A stretch of 64,000 nt of DNA from Flavobacterium zhairuonense (GCF_004352915.1 NZ_SJSY01000069.1:124001-188000), one strand, 5' to 3'. Positions 45,535 to 55,172 are shown, numbered from the stretch's first letter. Translations and numbers: made by a program. The notes: a model not told the origin generated them from the letters alone.

Positions 45535-46533
45535 ATGAAACAAACCCCAATCAAACAAGAAGGAATAAATGTACTGTCATTATTTGATGGTATAAGTTGT
45601 GCGAAACTTGCACTTGAAAAAGCAGGAATTAAAATCAATAAATATTATAGTAGCGAAATCTGTCCCCATGCTTTAGCAATCCAAAATCATCATTACTCTG
45701 GCGATACAAACTTTATCCAATTGGGCGATGTCTGCAAGATTGATGGTATTGACTTAAGAAACGAAATTGACTTGGTTGTTTTCGGAAGTCCTTGCACTAA
45801 CCTTAGTAGTATTAATCCTATAGACCGAAGAGGGCTTGAAGGAACAGAATCAAAATTGTTTTATGAAGCCAAAAGAATTCTACATGATATTTATGCTTTT
45901 GCACCAATTCACAAAAAAATATATTTTCTAATGGAGAATGTTGCTAGTATGACCGCAAAGGACCGAGACATAATTACTAATGAGCTTTCAGAAATATTTA
46001 CGGATGTAAAATTAGTGAAGATAAATTCGGCTGATGTTTCTCCAGCAAATAGAAGAAGGCTTTACTGGACCAATATTCCTAATGTTGAAGTTCCCAAACC
46101 TAAAAAAATCAAATATCAAGACATTGTAGTCAATGGTTATGTAGATAAAGAAAAGGCTAACGTACTATTAGGTAGCAATTGTACCCTAACGAATGGGATT
46201 TTTAGATACTATAAAATGAATATTGGAAACCTTATATATAAGGACAAAGTATTTGCCGAACAACCAACCGAAAAAAAATTAGTTGAATATCCATTTATAC
46301 TTCACAAATCGGGATACATTGGAAAATCTCGTTCAGGTTTTGGAGAGTATGATTTTCCAAACGGATGTTATCGTTTGCCTAGCGTATTAGAATCTGAAAG
46401 ACTTATGACCATTCCAGATGGTTATTTGTCGGATGTGCCAAATGTTTCAAAAACCAACAAACTAAAGGCAATTGGACTGGCAATGACTATTAATGTTATA
46501 GCAGGATTATTAGAGAATCTGAAAGAAAATTAA
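45535..46533 (+). CDS. C5 DNA cytosine methyltransferase, phage/orphan type
   Basis: Transfers a methyl group to cytosine C5 in a DNA target. The 332-residue protein has motif I LSLFDGISCAKLALEKAGI (about 14-32), catalytic C87 in FGSPCTNLSS, motif VI MENVASM, and motif VIII RRRLYWTNIP. The short target-recognition region and SPC (rather than PPC) make it like phage-encoded or Dnmt3-type enzymes. No endonuclease is adjacent, so it is a lone methyltransferase that may protect the island. A hairpin overlaps its start codon. Confidence 0.9.
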   Translation: MKQTPIKQEGINVLSLFDGISCAKLALEKAGIKINKYYSSEICPHALAIQNHHYSGDTNFIQLGDVCKIDGIDLRNEIDLVVFGSPCTNLSSINPIDRRGLEGTESKLFYEAKRILHDIYAFAPIHKKIYFLMENVASMTAKDRDIITNELSEIFTDVKLVKINSADVSPANRRRLYWTNIPNVEVPKPKKIKYQDIVVNGYVDKEKANVLLGSNCTLTNGIFRYYKMNIGNLIYKDKVFAEQPTEKKLVEYPFILHKSGYIGKSRSGFGEYDFPNGCYRLPSVLESERLMTIPDGYLSDVPNVSKTNKLKAIGLAMTINVIAGLLENLKEN

Positions 46534-46534
46534 A

Positions 46535-46715
46535 ATGTTGCAGAAGTTGAAATCTCTTGAAAGCCTTATTCTCATTGATATTAACAGGTTTTCAAATTAA
46601 AAAAAGGATACTATAAGGGAGTTCTGTAGATTCCTTATAGTATCCTTTTTTTAAATAAAATCACTGGAAAGGCTTACTATACTTGAGATTCAAGGAATAT
46701 CAACTTCTGCAACAT
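46535..46715. repeat. 181-bp foldback element with nested terminator
   Basis: Outer 16-base arms ATGTTGCAGAAGTTGA (46535-46550) and TCAACTTCTGCAACAT (46700-46715) are perfectly complementary. Inside are matching AAGCCTT/AAGGCTT segments (46561, 46669) and, at the centre, a 20-bp perfect stem (46599-46618 with 46633-46652). It resembles a miniature inverted-repeat element or a large RNA structure. It contains no gene. Confidence 0.75.
46599..46652. terminator. Bidirectional terminator at the centre of the foldback element
   Basis: A perfect 20-bp stem with a 14-base loop, A-rich on the left side and T-rich on the right, downstream of the methyltransferase. Confidence 0.88.
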
Positions 46716-46780
46716 GATTTTTTAAGCAATTACACAAGATAAGCACTTGACTATTCTAAAATAAAGAAGTATAGTTGTTC

Positions 46781-46837
46781 ATAATCAAAAAAAAGTTTTG
46801 ATTATCTGGTTCCAACTGGGGATAAGCTCCCAGTTGG
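46781..46837 (+). promoter_or_regulatory. Two hairpins upstream of the polymerase-like gene
   Basis: ATAATCAAAA/TTTTGATTAT (46781-46790 with 46796-46805) and CCAACTGGG/CCCAGTTGG (46812-46820 with 46829-46837) are both perfect. They lie 54-110 bases before the start codon and may be replication, priming or translation-control structures. Confidence 0.6.
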
Positions 46838-46890
46838 TCTCTATCCAGAAACAAAAAGAGAAATAACGAAAAATAGAGATAATATGAGAA

Positions 46891-48285
46891 ATGAACAAAA
46901 AGAAACAATTCAATCGTTACATCCCAATTCCTATAAAAGAGGAATTAGATAAATTGTGCCATACAAGAAAAGATAACCTTTACACAATTATTGACCTTAT
47001 AAACAGAAAAGAAATCTACTTCAAAAGTGATTTACAAAAAAAATATGGCTATACTGAAATTTCGCTAGCTCAATTTAAAGAGCTTTTGCCTTCAAGTAAT
47101 AATCTTAATTCTGATTTAGATTTTCTAATAGAAGAAGGATTCATCAGGAGAAATAATTTTTACACCATTGGATTTAAAAGTAAAGGATATAAGATTTCTT
47201 CTGAATACTTAGGAAAATCGATTGGAATAAAAATTCAAAACGAAAATATCAATAAGCGAATTTCAAAGCAGATTGATAAAAATAAAAGAATGAAAGTTAA
47301 AAACCTTGAATTTGCTAAAACACAATACTTCAAGAATTTTAAAATAGACATACAAGGAGCAAACAGTGCAATACTTGAAAAAGCTATAGCTGAGATTGCA
47401 GATTTATGTAACATCCTCAATCTAAGATTTCAAAGAAAAGATTTTATAGATATTATTGACTGTACACCAAATTCATCTATCAATAGAAGTCAAATACTTA
47501 TAAGAAAAGAAGGAAAAGAATTATTGAATATACTTCATCGATACATGGTTTATTCAACTAGAATAAATGCAATAAACGATGGATTCTTATTCTTTAAACG
47601 CAATAAAACTAATGGAAGATTGGACAGTAATTTAACTTCACTGCCTAGTTTCCTGAGAAAATTTATAGTATCTGATGAACCTCTTATGAATATTGACATT
47701 AAGAATTCACAACCTTATTTTTTTTATACTCTAATTAAAAACAAGCCTGAAATAGAAAAGAGTGAGCTGGAAAAATATAAAGAATTGGTAGTTGATGGTG
47801 AATTATATGAATATTTAAAAAATGAATTCAATCAGATGAATAGCAAATCATTCTGTAGGGAACAGATAAAGAAAATGCTATTCAAAATATTTTACTCAAA
47901 ACCAAATTCTTTTTTGAAATATAAAGAATTCTTCGGAAGTGTTTTTCCAACGATTATGGGATACATTAACAATACAAATAGTAAAAATCACAATACTCTT
48001 GCAATACAATTACAGACAATTGAATCTTTTACAATTTTGGACTTAATAATGCCAATGCTAGAACAAGAAGGCATTAGACCATATACTATACACGATAGTT
48101 TTGTTTGTAAGCAGTCGGAATCGGATAGGATTAAAGAAATATTCAACAGTAAATTCGCGGAATTATATGAGGCTCTACCATCATTACATGAAGATTTTAT
48201 TGATTTAATAGAAGAGGAAGAGGGTGAAATCTCAGTTTGGGATGATGAATTTCTAGCTGAAATAAATGCTTGGGACACAGAATAG
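46891..48285 (+). CDS. Polymerase-like protein with family-A palm motifs
   Basis: A 464-residue protein. The N-terminal about 220 residues are helical and basic. The C-terminal half shows a suite in the order of family A polymerases: motif A at D269 (MNIDIKNSQPYF), motif B-like CREQIKKMLFKIFY with R323, K327 and Y335, then LQTIES (Q375, E378) and motif C IHDSF with H401-D402. HDSF is closest to T7-type RNA polymerases. No 3'-5' exonuclease is apparent. I infer a replication or transcription polymerase of a mobile element, with moderate confidence. It could instead be a primase-like protein. Confidence 0.72.
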   Translation: MNKKKQFNRYIPIPIKEELDKLCHTRKDNLYTIIDLINRKEIYFKSDLQKKYGYTEISLAQFKELLPSSNNLNSDLDFLIEEGFIRRNNFYTIGFKSKGYKISSEYLGKSIGIKIQNENINKRISKQIDKNKRMKVKNLEFAKTQYFKNFKIDIQGANSAILEKAIAEIADLCNILNLRFQRKDFIDIIDCTPNSSINRSQILIRKEGKELLNILHRYMVYSTRINAINDGFLFFKRNKTNGRLDSNLTSLPSFLRKFIVSDEPLMNIDIKNSQPYFFYTLIKNKPEIEKSELEKYKELVVDGELYEYLKNEFNQMNSKSFCREQIKKMLFKIFYSKPNSFLKYKEFFGSVFPTIMGYINNTNSKNHNTLAIQLQTIESFTILDLIMPMLEQEGIRPYTIHDSFVCKQSESDRIKEIFNSKFAELYEALPSLHEDFIDLIEEEEGEISVWDDEFLAEINAWDTE

Positions 48286-48746
48286 TCAATCCAAGTTTTG
48301 AACCAAAGCATAGTATTAGGAAGGGGGAGTCCCCTCCCTCGCTATTAATTGAATGTTTTTTAATATCAAATTAACCGTTACCCGCCAACTAATAGCATTT
48401 TTTCGAATATCGATATATGCACCTATTGAATGCTCGAAAAAAATATCTAGGAAAAATTGTTATTCAAAAAAACTATCGAAAAAAAATCAATTATTTTTTC
48501 GTCGGGTCAGAATCAAAAAAAATATTTTACAGGAAAATTTGGTTCTATTTTTAACCTTAATAATTTGTTTATCCGTACCTATTGGACTTAGACGCTCCTG
48601 TATTTGCTCTACTGAATTAATTCATATTTGCTCCCCTAGTTATTAATATCTTATATAGTGTGAGTGCATAGCTTTATTTTTGCGAATAAATTTATTTTCA
48701 TTGGTGTTTCTATTCATTACAAGATATTTATCTTAAAAGAAAGATT
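48286..48746. other. 461-base gap before the 52-aa gene
   Basis: Contains an imperfect GC-rich hairpin at about 48318-48341 (GAAGGGGGAG and CCCCTCCCTC). An A/T-rich structure with complementary TTTTTTCGA and TCGAAAAAAA occurs at 48398-48443. A 97-codon frame at 48353 is not supported as a gene. Confidence 0.6.
48675..48682 (+). promoter_or_regulatory. -7 element for the 52-aa and 1604-aa gene unit
   Basis: TATTTTTG matches TANNTTTG, 65 bases before the 52-aa gene. A well placed -33 TTG is missing. Confidence 0.5.
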
Positions 48747-48905
48747 ATGAAACTAAAACTAACTGCTAAACAAATGAGGATGCTACTTGATAAAGTAGGT
48801 GTGCCAAAAGGGAAGATAATTTCAACTACTGGAGCAGTATTGAATAAAATATTATTGGAGAGCCAAAATAAAATAAATTATAAAATCAATAATTTAGGTT
48901 TTTAA
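48747..48905 (+). CDS. Small basic protein (52 aa) upstream of the sacsin-type gene
   Basis: A 52-codon frame from ATG to TAA: MKLKLTAKQMRMLLDKVGV, then PKGKIISTTGAVLNKILLES, ending in YKINNLGF. It is basic, without a membrane segment, with a helix-turn-helix-like pattern that is too short to assign. It is the first gene after a promoter element and lies 58 bases before the 1604-aa gene. It may be a regulator or antitoxin-like partner. It is short, so coding status rests on frame and spacing. Confidence 0.5.
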   Translation: MKLKLTAKQMRMLLDKVGVPKGKIISTTGAVLNKILLESQNKINYKINNLGF

Positions 48906-48963
48906 ACATCTGTAATTTTAATATTGTTAATTTTGAAAAACAACTATTAATAGGTTTTAAAAC

Positions 48964-51900
48964 ATGAATTCCATAAATGATTTTATTGAACAAGAATTAG
49001 AACAGAGAAAGATTGATTATACTTCATCTCCAGCTTATATACTTGAACATTACAATATTGAGAATCAAAATATAGAGTCTTATAATGGTAGACAGCTTCT
49101 TGAAATGATTCAAAATGCTGATGATGCTTCTGAATTCGCATCTGAGAAAAAAGTTTTAATTAGGCTTGACAATGAGTATCTAACGATTGCAAATAATGGA
49201 GAACCATTTACCGAAGATGGATTTCGTTCTATAATTTATAGTAATTTGAGTTCTAAAACTCGGCAACAAAATAAAATCGGGCAAAAGGGACTGGGCTTTC
49301 GCTCTATTCTAAGTTGGTCAGATAAAGTTATTATAGAAAGTGGAGAAACAAAACTGGCTTTTTCTGAAAAAATTGCAAAAATATTTCTAGACGAACTAAT
49401 AGCAGAATCTCCCAAAGTTTCATCGTTTATTAAAAAGAATAGTAAAGTAAAATCTCCGATAGCAATTTTAAGAGTGCCAAAATTATTAAATAATGGAGTT
49501 AGCTCAAAAAAAGAATTCGATACTATAATATCAATAAAACTAAAGAAGAGGATTGTTGAAGATGTTAAGGAGCAAATTTATTCCATAATAAATAAAGAAA
49601 CATTAATATTTCTTAACAATATTGAAGTAATTGAAATAGATAGTCCTGAAAGAAAAATTATATACACAAAAAAATATTCAGATATTAATAAAACTCAAGT
49701 AACAGTAGAGTGTGTGGATTTTTTAGACGGAAATAATGAAATAAAAACATGGACAATTAAGAGAAGAAATGGTGTTCATAAAGATAAGAACTTTGAACTA
49801 GCAATTGCTTGGAATGAAGATTTAGATGAAACAGAAAATGTATTGTTTAGTTATTTCAGAACAGAAGTTCGATTCCCTTTTCCTGCATTACTTCATGGAA
49901 CCTTTGAACTCACGCAAGATAGAAATCAATTAGTAAATGATACTCGAGGACATAATGAGTTTCTTACTGGTGAACTTTCGGAATTATTAATTGATACAGC
50001 TCTAGAAATTTCTATGTGTAAAAATGCTAATTATTTACCATTGAGTATTTTAAACATAGAATTTGATAAGGTTGACACTGTTTTACAAAAATTTAATTTT
50101 AAAGAAATACTTGTTAATAAGATTAAATCAAAGCCTTTATTTCCAAGTGTAAATGATTACTATATAAATTATAAAGATAATCCAGTGTATTATAATTTTT
50201 CACTAGCTTTAACAGGTGAAGATGTGTCAAATTTGATGCCGATTTGTGATAATGAGCCACTTGTGGAATTTCTAGAAACACTTCCATTGTTTTACTATAG
50301 AATAAAGAATTTCACCAAAATAATATCTAAGCGAGCCCGAAATATTGAAATTACTGAATTATCTAAACTAATTTTTCACTTGTTAGAATATGATTCTTAT
50401 AAAAAAGATTTGTATTCAAATGAATTCAATTTATCAAAACTTCATGAATTCTTATTAGATTCAGAAGAAAACGTTATTAATTGGAGTTCAAAGATTTTCA
50501 TTCAACCTAAAAATGACAAGGAATTTAAACTTCCGAAATCTTTGCAATCAATAGTTCGTTTTCTTAATCAAGATTTAGTAAATGCCTTATTAATTGACTT
50601 CAACATTGAAAATGTAGAAAAATTACTAATTAAGTTAGAACCATTTGGGATTAAAAATTACTCTTTCTCTGAAATAGCAGAAACTTTGATTGAGCATTAT
50701 AATTCCGCAGATAAAATTGAGGTAGATGACGTAATTGAATTACATACATTTTTATTTCGACTCTTTAAAAATGAGTTAGAAAACAATCAGCAACTTTTAT
50801 TGCCTTCAAATATAGATACTCCTATAATTTCAATTAAAAGAAATGTTGGAAGTGCAAAAAAAATTTATTTTGGGAAATACTATGATAATCCACTTACAGA
50901 AGAGCTATACAAATATGATAAGTCAAAGTTATTAGCGCCTCCAATAGAGTTTGGATTAAACAGTGAAAGCAAAAGTGAGTTGAAAAATTATTTTAAATGG
51001 TTGGGAGTAGTCGAATTACCGAGAAAGATTAAAATAAGGGCAAGTGAAAATTTTGCAGAGTACACGTTTAAAAAATTTGATTATAAAAATAAAATTGGAT
51101 GGGATAAACAGTTTAATAATTTTATTCATTTTAATAATTCATTGAGCTGGTATGGCGATGTAATTGTTCAATCGATTGATGACTTTGAAAATATTTTAAG
51201 TAAAAATAATTGCGAAACAATTATTGCTTGGCTTTGCGCTGATAATGAAATTTATAAATTACTCGAATTAGATTCTGAGCCAACGGGTAGTGTGGTAGGA
51301 GCAAATTTTGGTAATAACTCATATGATAGAGAAATTAGAGGGAAACAGATTCCCAATTATATAAAATGGAAATTATTAAATTTTAAATGGCTTAACACAA
51401 AAAGTGGGACTTTGAAAGAACCGAATTTATGTACTACATCCGCAACAATAACAGAAGATTTTAGTCCTTTAATAGAAAAGCCGAATGTTAATTATGATGC
51501 ATTTATTTTAAAATCAAACAAAATAAATCCAGATAAAGTAGACTATTTATTACATCTTGTTGGTGTAAATAAAACTATTTCATCATTTGAAACGAGGACA
51601 TTATACTCTATTTTGAGTAAGCTTCCAGAAATTGATAAAGATGGAAAAAAAGCAAAAACACTATATAGAGAATTAGCAGTAAATTTTGAGGATAAAAATC
51701 TGGATATTAGTGAAAAAGAGTATACGGATTTTTATAAAGAGGGAAAAGTGTTTTGCAAGAAACATGGATTGTATAGCTATGAGAATAATGATTCTGTTTT
51801 CTATGTTGATAATAAAAGATATGGGGAAAGCATTATAAATCAATTTCATACAATTGAAATTGAAAGAAGAAGAAGCCAGGAAAAGATTGAGAAAATTTTT

Positions 51901-53778
51901 GGTGTGAAGCCTTTAAAAGGATTAAAATTGACTTTAGCTTCTAGCCCTGCTCTTCATGAAATGAATGGAAAATTTGAGCAAGAAATAGAAATGTTCAAAC
52001 CTTATGTTTATGTTTTTAGACAAGATTTAGACACGAGTGGTAGAGAAAAAAGCCTTATTAAAGATGTCCGATTCCAATTAGTAAAAGATTTAAGTGTGTT
52101 GCTTGAGAAGGAAAAAGAAAAATCAATATTTAGTTTATCTTTTTACGAATATCTATATCTGCCAAAAAATAAAACAATCTATATCAAAACACCGACATAT
52201 ATTGATGATGAAAGAAAATTAAAAGAGGATGTCAGTTTCTGTTCAACGATAGCAGAAGCATTTTCTGCATTAATCGATGTAGATGCACAAAGGCAACAAA
52301 TCAGAGAGTTATTTTCAAAATCTGCCACAGGAAGAGATGATATTATTCGTTCTGAATTGGATGATGTTAATCTAGAAAAGCTTCTTACAGCTAAAAACAA
52401 ATTAGGAATTGTAAATCATCCTAAGTTTCAATTTTGGACTGCATTCTTAAAATGTTTTCCAACAAAGAAAATCCAAAAGGAAAACTTTACAGATGTGGAA
52501 TTACAAAGTGAATTAAAAAAAATATTTCCTAATCTAAGTAAAATTATTTCAAGTTCGTTTGAGCAAATTAACTATGAAGATTATAATGAGGAAAGCTCAT
52601 TAAGAATTATTGTAGAAATACTGAAAGAAGCGGAATTATCTTTAATCGATTTTAACAAATATATCTATCCTTCAATTCAGCTCACTGGATTATACGAACT
52701 CGATTTAAAGAGAATAAAAGATATTAAGAAAAGAGATTTTAAACAGGCCTTATATAGGCAATGTTTGAATTCTGAACGCAAAAAAAGTGAATTTTTAAAG
52801 TGTTTAAAGCAATATGATTTTTTAAAAGGAAACTTTCAGAATGATATAGATTACGATGTTGAGAAAGATTTGCTCTTTCAATTAAGAGAAGAATTTAGTA
52901 TGGATACGATAGAAAATTATAATTATAATTTTGAAGAAATCTATTCTAAAAATAAGAAATTATATGAGATAAAATCTGAAGAACAAAAAATTTCAAAAGA
53001 ACTAGCAAATTTATTTATAAATGAAAATTTAGACATAGAAAGCCTTTTGTATTTTGAAACTGAGATTCAAACATTACTAAAGAAATTAAATGATTGGATT
53101 CCCAAAACAAATCGAGGACACGTAAATAATGCCAACATGGCGAAAAGAAGGATTAAGGTAGGGAATTCTGATTTGTTGTATGATGATTTTGAAGATTTGT
53201 TTAACCAATTAGAGAATAGAAATGAATTTCAAATTAATCTTTCTAAAATAAAAATCGAGAGAGTTGAAGATAAAAATTCCTCTTCAAATAATAATACACA
53301 AAGAACTTCAAAAAACTCCTCAAAAAAGACTAGACAACAGATAGAAGAATTAGGTTTTTTTGGTGAATGGTTGGTTTACAAGCATCTTTTAAATTCTATT
53401 AAAAACAAGGACAGCGTAAAGTGGGTTTCTGAATATGCAAAATTAGCGGGAGTAAATTCTGATGGTAGAGATGGTCTGGGGTATGATTTAGAATATATTC
53501 CAAATGATGGCAAGCATTCACGATATATAGAAGTTAAAGTTGTGGGTTGGGAAAATGCTTTTCACATTTCCTCTACTGAAGTGCTTCAAGGAGAAAAATT
53601 AAAAAAGCATTATGAAATTTTCTTGGTTAGGAATATTACCGATTCATCTAATGTTTCAATTGAAGTTATTAGAGGACCATTTGATTATTCAAGACAAAAA
53701 AGTTTTAACGATAATGAATTGTTTTCAGTAATAAATGATAATTACATTTTAAAATTTCAAAAAGTAAATGAGTCTTGA
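48964..53778 (+). CDS. Sacsin-type GHKL ATPase with C-terminal DUF3883 domain
   Basis: A 1604-residue defence-type protein. The N-terminal GHKL ATPase (about 30-300) has the N-box GRQLLEMIQNADDASE (E47, N51, D53), the ADP-binding IANNGEPFTEDGF and G2 IGQKGLGFRSIL, as in sacsin/HSP90-related ATPases. The long middle (about 300-1450) is helical and of unknown fold. The C terminus (about 1465-1604) is DUF3883, with GYDLEY and YIEVKVVG, a PD-(D/E)XK-like D...ExK pattern that may give nuclease activity. It is similar to large ATPases found next to restriction-modification genes. The next gene is a C5 methyltransferase. Confidence 0.88.
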   Translation: MNSINDFIEQELEQRKIDYTSSPAYILEHYNIENQNIESYNGRQLLEMIQNADDASEFASEKKVLIRLDNEYLTIANNGEPFTEDGFRSIIYSNLSSKTRQQNKIGQKGLGFRSILSWSDKVIIESGETKLAFSEKIAKIFLDELIAESPKVSSFIKKNSKVKSPIAILRVPKLLNNGVSSKKEFDTIISIKLKKRIVEDVKEQIYSIINKETLIFLNNIEVIEIDSPERKIIYTKKYSDINKTQVTVECVDFLDGNNEIKTWTIKRRNGVHKDKNFELAIAWNEDLDETENVLFSYFRTEVRFPFPALLHGTFELTQDRNQLVNDTRGHNEFLTGELSELLIDTALEISMCKNANYLPLSILNIEFDKVDTVLQKFNFKEILVNKIKSKPLFPSVNDYYINYKDNPVYYNFSLALTGEDVSNLMPICDNEPLVEFLETLPLFYYRIKNFTKIISKRARNIEITELSKLIFHLLEYDSYKKDLYSNEFNLSKLHEFLLDSEENVINWSSKIFIQPKNDKEFKLPKSLQSIVRFLNQDLVNALLIDFNIENVEKLLIKLEPFGIKNYSFSEIAETLIEHYNSADKIEVDDVIELHTFLFRLFKNELENNQQLLLPSNIDTPIISIKRNVGSAKKIYFGKYYDNPLTEELYKYDKSKLLAPPIEFGLNSESKSELKNYFKWLGVVELPRKIKIRASENFAEYTFKKFDYKNKIGWDKQFNNFIHFNNSLSWYGDVIVQSIDDFENILSKNNCETIIAWLCADNEIYKLLELDSEPTGSVVGANFGNNSYDREIRGKQIPNYIKWKLLNFKWLNTKSGTLKEPNLCTTSATITEDFSPLIEKPNVNYDAFILKSNKINPDKVDYLLHLVGVNKTISSFETRTLYSILSKLPEIDKDGKKAKTLYRELAVNFEDKNLDISEKEYTDFYKEGKVFCKKHGLYSYENNDSVFYVDNKRYGESIINQFHTIEIERRRSQEKIEKIFGVKPLKGLKLTLASSPALHEMNGKFEQEIEMFKPYVYVFRQDLDTSGREKSLIKDVRFQLVKDLSVLLEKEKEKSIFSLSFYEYLYLPKNKTIYIKTPTYIDDERKLKEDVSFCSTIAEAFSALIDVDAQRQQIRELFSKSATGRDDIIRSELDDVNLEKLLTAKNKLGIVNHPKFQFWTAFLKCFPTKKIQKENFTDVELQSELKKIFPNLSKIISSSFEQINYEDYNEESSLRIIVEILKEAELSLIDFNKYIYPSIQLTGLYELDLKRIKDIKKRDFKQALYRQCLNSERKKSEFLKCLKQYDFLKGNFQNDIDYDVEKDLLFQLREEFSMDTIENYNYNFEEIYSKNKKLYEIKSEEQKISKELANLFINENLDIESLLYFETEIQTLLKKLNDWIPKTNRGHVNNANMAKRRIKVGNSDLLYDDFEDLFNQLENRNEFQINLSKIKIERVEDKNSSSNNNTQRTSKNSSKKTRQQIEELGFFGEWLVYKHLLNSIKNKDSVKWVSEYAKLAGVNSDGRDGLGYDLEYIPNDGKHSRYIEVKVVGWENAFHISSTEVLQGEKLKKHYEIFLVRNITDSSNVSIEVIRGPFDYSRQKSFNDNELFSVINDNYILKFQKVNES

Positions 53779-53906
53779 TTTGAAACTAATATATCAAAAA
53801 AATAGTTTGCTAAAGTAAAAATTATTGGAAAATGAAATAGAATTTGCAAAATTAATTGAGAGTTTTTAGAAATAAATTAAAATTATTTTCTAGATTAATT
53901 ATTTTT

Positions 53907-53935
53907 TTGTATGTAGGGAATTTTGTATACTTTTG
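53907..53935 (+). promoter_or_regulatory. Promoter of the methyltransferase gene at 53952
   Basis: TTG at 53907-53909, an 18-base spacer and TACTTTTG at 53928-53935 match the Bacteroidota consensus. The location argues against a TTG start at 53856 and for the ATG at 53952. Confidence 0.8.
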
Positions 53936-53951
53936 TCAAATAACATTTTTT

Positions 53952-55169
53952 ATGCCAAAAGAATTAACCTACATAGATTTATTTGCTGGATGCGGTGGAC
54001 TTTCTCTTGGTTTACATCAATCAGGATGGAAAGGGATTTTTGCTGTTGAAAAAAATCCCGATGCTTTCAAAACACTAGAATTTAATCTAATTCAAAATAA
54101 AAATCATTTCAACTGGCCTAAATGGTTGAAAGTAGGTTCTTATGATATAAATGTATTATTAGACCAATATTCAACACAATTAGAGAAACTGAAAGGTAAA
54201 GTTACTATGGTAGCTGGTGGACCACCATGTCAAGGCTTTTCGATGGCAGGAAAGCGAAATGAATATGATTTAAGAAATGATTTAATAAATTCCTATATAA
54301 AATTTGTACAAACTGTTGAACCTAAAATTATATTTTTCGAAAATGTAAAAGGATTCACAATGGAATTCAAAAAAAATGCAGGTAAAGGAGTTGCTTATTC
54401 ATCTATTGTTACTAAAAAGTTAGATGAAGCAGGCTATTTTGTAAAGGGACAATTGGTGAATTTTGGTGACTATGGAGTTCCGCAAAAAAGAACTCGTTTT
54501 ATTTTAGTTGGGATTAAAAAAGACCTAAAAAATGCATCCCAAGAAAAAGTAGAGACATTCTTCTCTTTGCTCAAAGAAAATAAATTTAATTTTTTGGAAG
54601 GAAAAGGGCTAACAACAGAAACTAATCTTAAAGATGCAATTTCTGATTTGTTCAAAAAGAATGGATTAAAACCTACTCCAGATTCTTTAAATTTCGAATC
54701 AGGAATTTATGGAAAACAAAATAATAATTATCAAAAATTAATGCGTCAAGGAGTAGAGGGCAAAATACCAAATAGCCATCGTTTTCCAAAGCATTCGCCA
54801 CATATTTTAAAACGGTTTGAAGATATTCTGTCTGTAACTAAAAACAGAAGAAATTTAGATTTAAGCAAAGAAGTACGAGAGCGCTTTAATATTAAAAAAC
54901 ATACAGTAATTCCTTTGAATGGATTGGATAAAAGTCCTACAATAACAACACTTCCTGATGATTATATCCATTACAAAGAACCACGAATTTTGACTGTTAG
55001 AGAATATGCAAGAATTCAATCATTTCCTGATTGGTATATTTTTCAGGGTAAGTATACGACAGGTGGAAAAAGAAGAACGCAAGAAGTTCCAAGATACACT
55101 CAAATTGGTAATGCAATCCCCCCATTATTCAGTGAGCAAAGTGGACTAATTCTTAAAGAACTTATATAA
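53952..55169 (+). CDS. C5 DNA cytosine methyltransferase of the defence locus
   Basis: A 405-residue Dcm-type enzyme. Motif I is DLFAGCGGLSLGL (about 9-21), catalytic C93 is in GGPPCQGFS, motif VI is FFENVKGF (E130), motif VIII is QKRTRFILVGI, and the C-terminal motif X is IGNAIPP. The central target-recognition region is present, so it is likely active. The gene starts a four-part unit: the GHKL/kinase gene follows after three bases, then the receiver gene, with the Mrr-like gene convergent. It probably marks self DNA. Confidence 0.93.
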   Translation: MPKELTYIDLFAGCGGLSLGLHQSGWKGIFAVEKNPDAFKTLEFNLIQNKNHFNWPKWLKVGSYDINVLLDQYSTQLEKLKGKVTMVAGGPPCQGFSMAGKRNEYDLRNDLINSYIKFVQTVEPKIIFFENVKGFTMEFKKNAGKGVAYSSIVTKKLDEAGYFVKGQLVNFGDYGVPQKRTRFILVGIKKDLKNASQEKVETFFSLLKENKFNFLEGKGLTTETNLKDAISDLFKKNGLKPTPDSLNFESGIYGKQNNNYQKLMRQGVEGKIPNSHRFPKHSPHILKRFEDILSVTKNRRNLDLSKEVRERFNIKKHTVIPLNGLDKSPTITTLPDDYIHYKEPRILTVREYARIQSFPDWYIFQGKYTTGGKRRTQEVPRYTQIGNAIPPLFSEQSGLILKELI

Positions 55170-55172
55170 GTA

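Noticed and set aside
48353..48646. 97-codon plus-strand frame in the gap before the 52-aa gene
   Set aside because: Low-complexity, unusual Arg/Cys-rich translation, no start context, and it crosses hairpin-forming DNA.
53856..53951. N-terminal extension of the methyltransferase from a TTG
   Set aside because: An ideal promoter lies inside it, and the ATG at 53952 gives the standard N terminus before motif I.
48964..55169. BREX or DISARM system
   Set aside because: No pglX, pglZ, brxC, drmA or drmB signature; only DUF3883/GHKL and a C5 methyltransferase are shared in kind.
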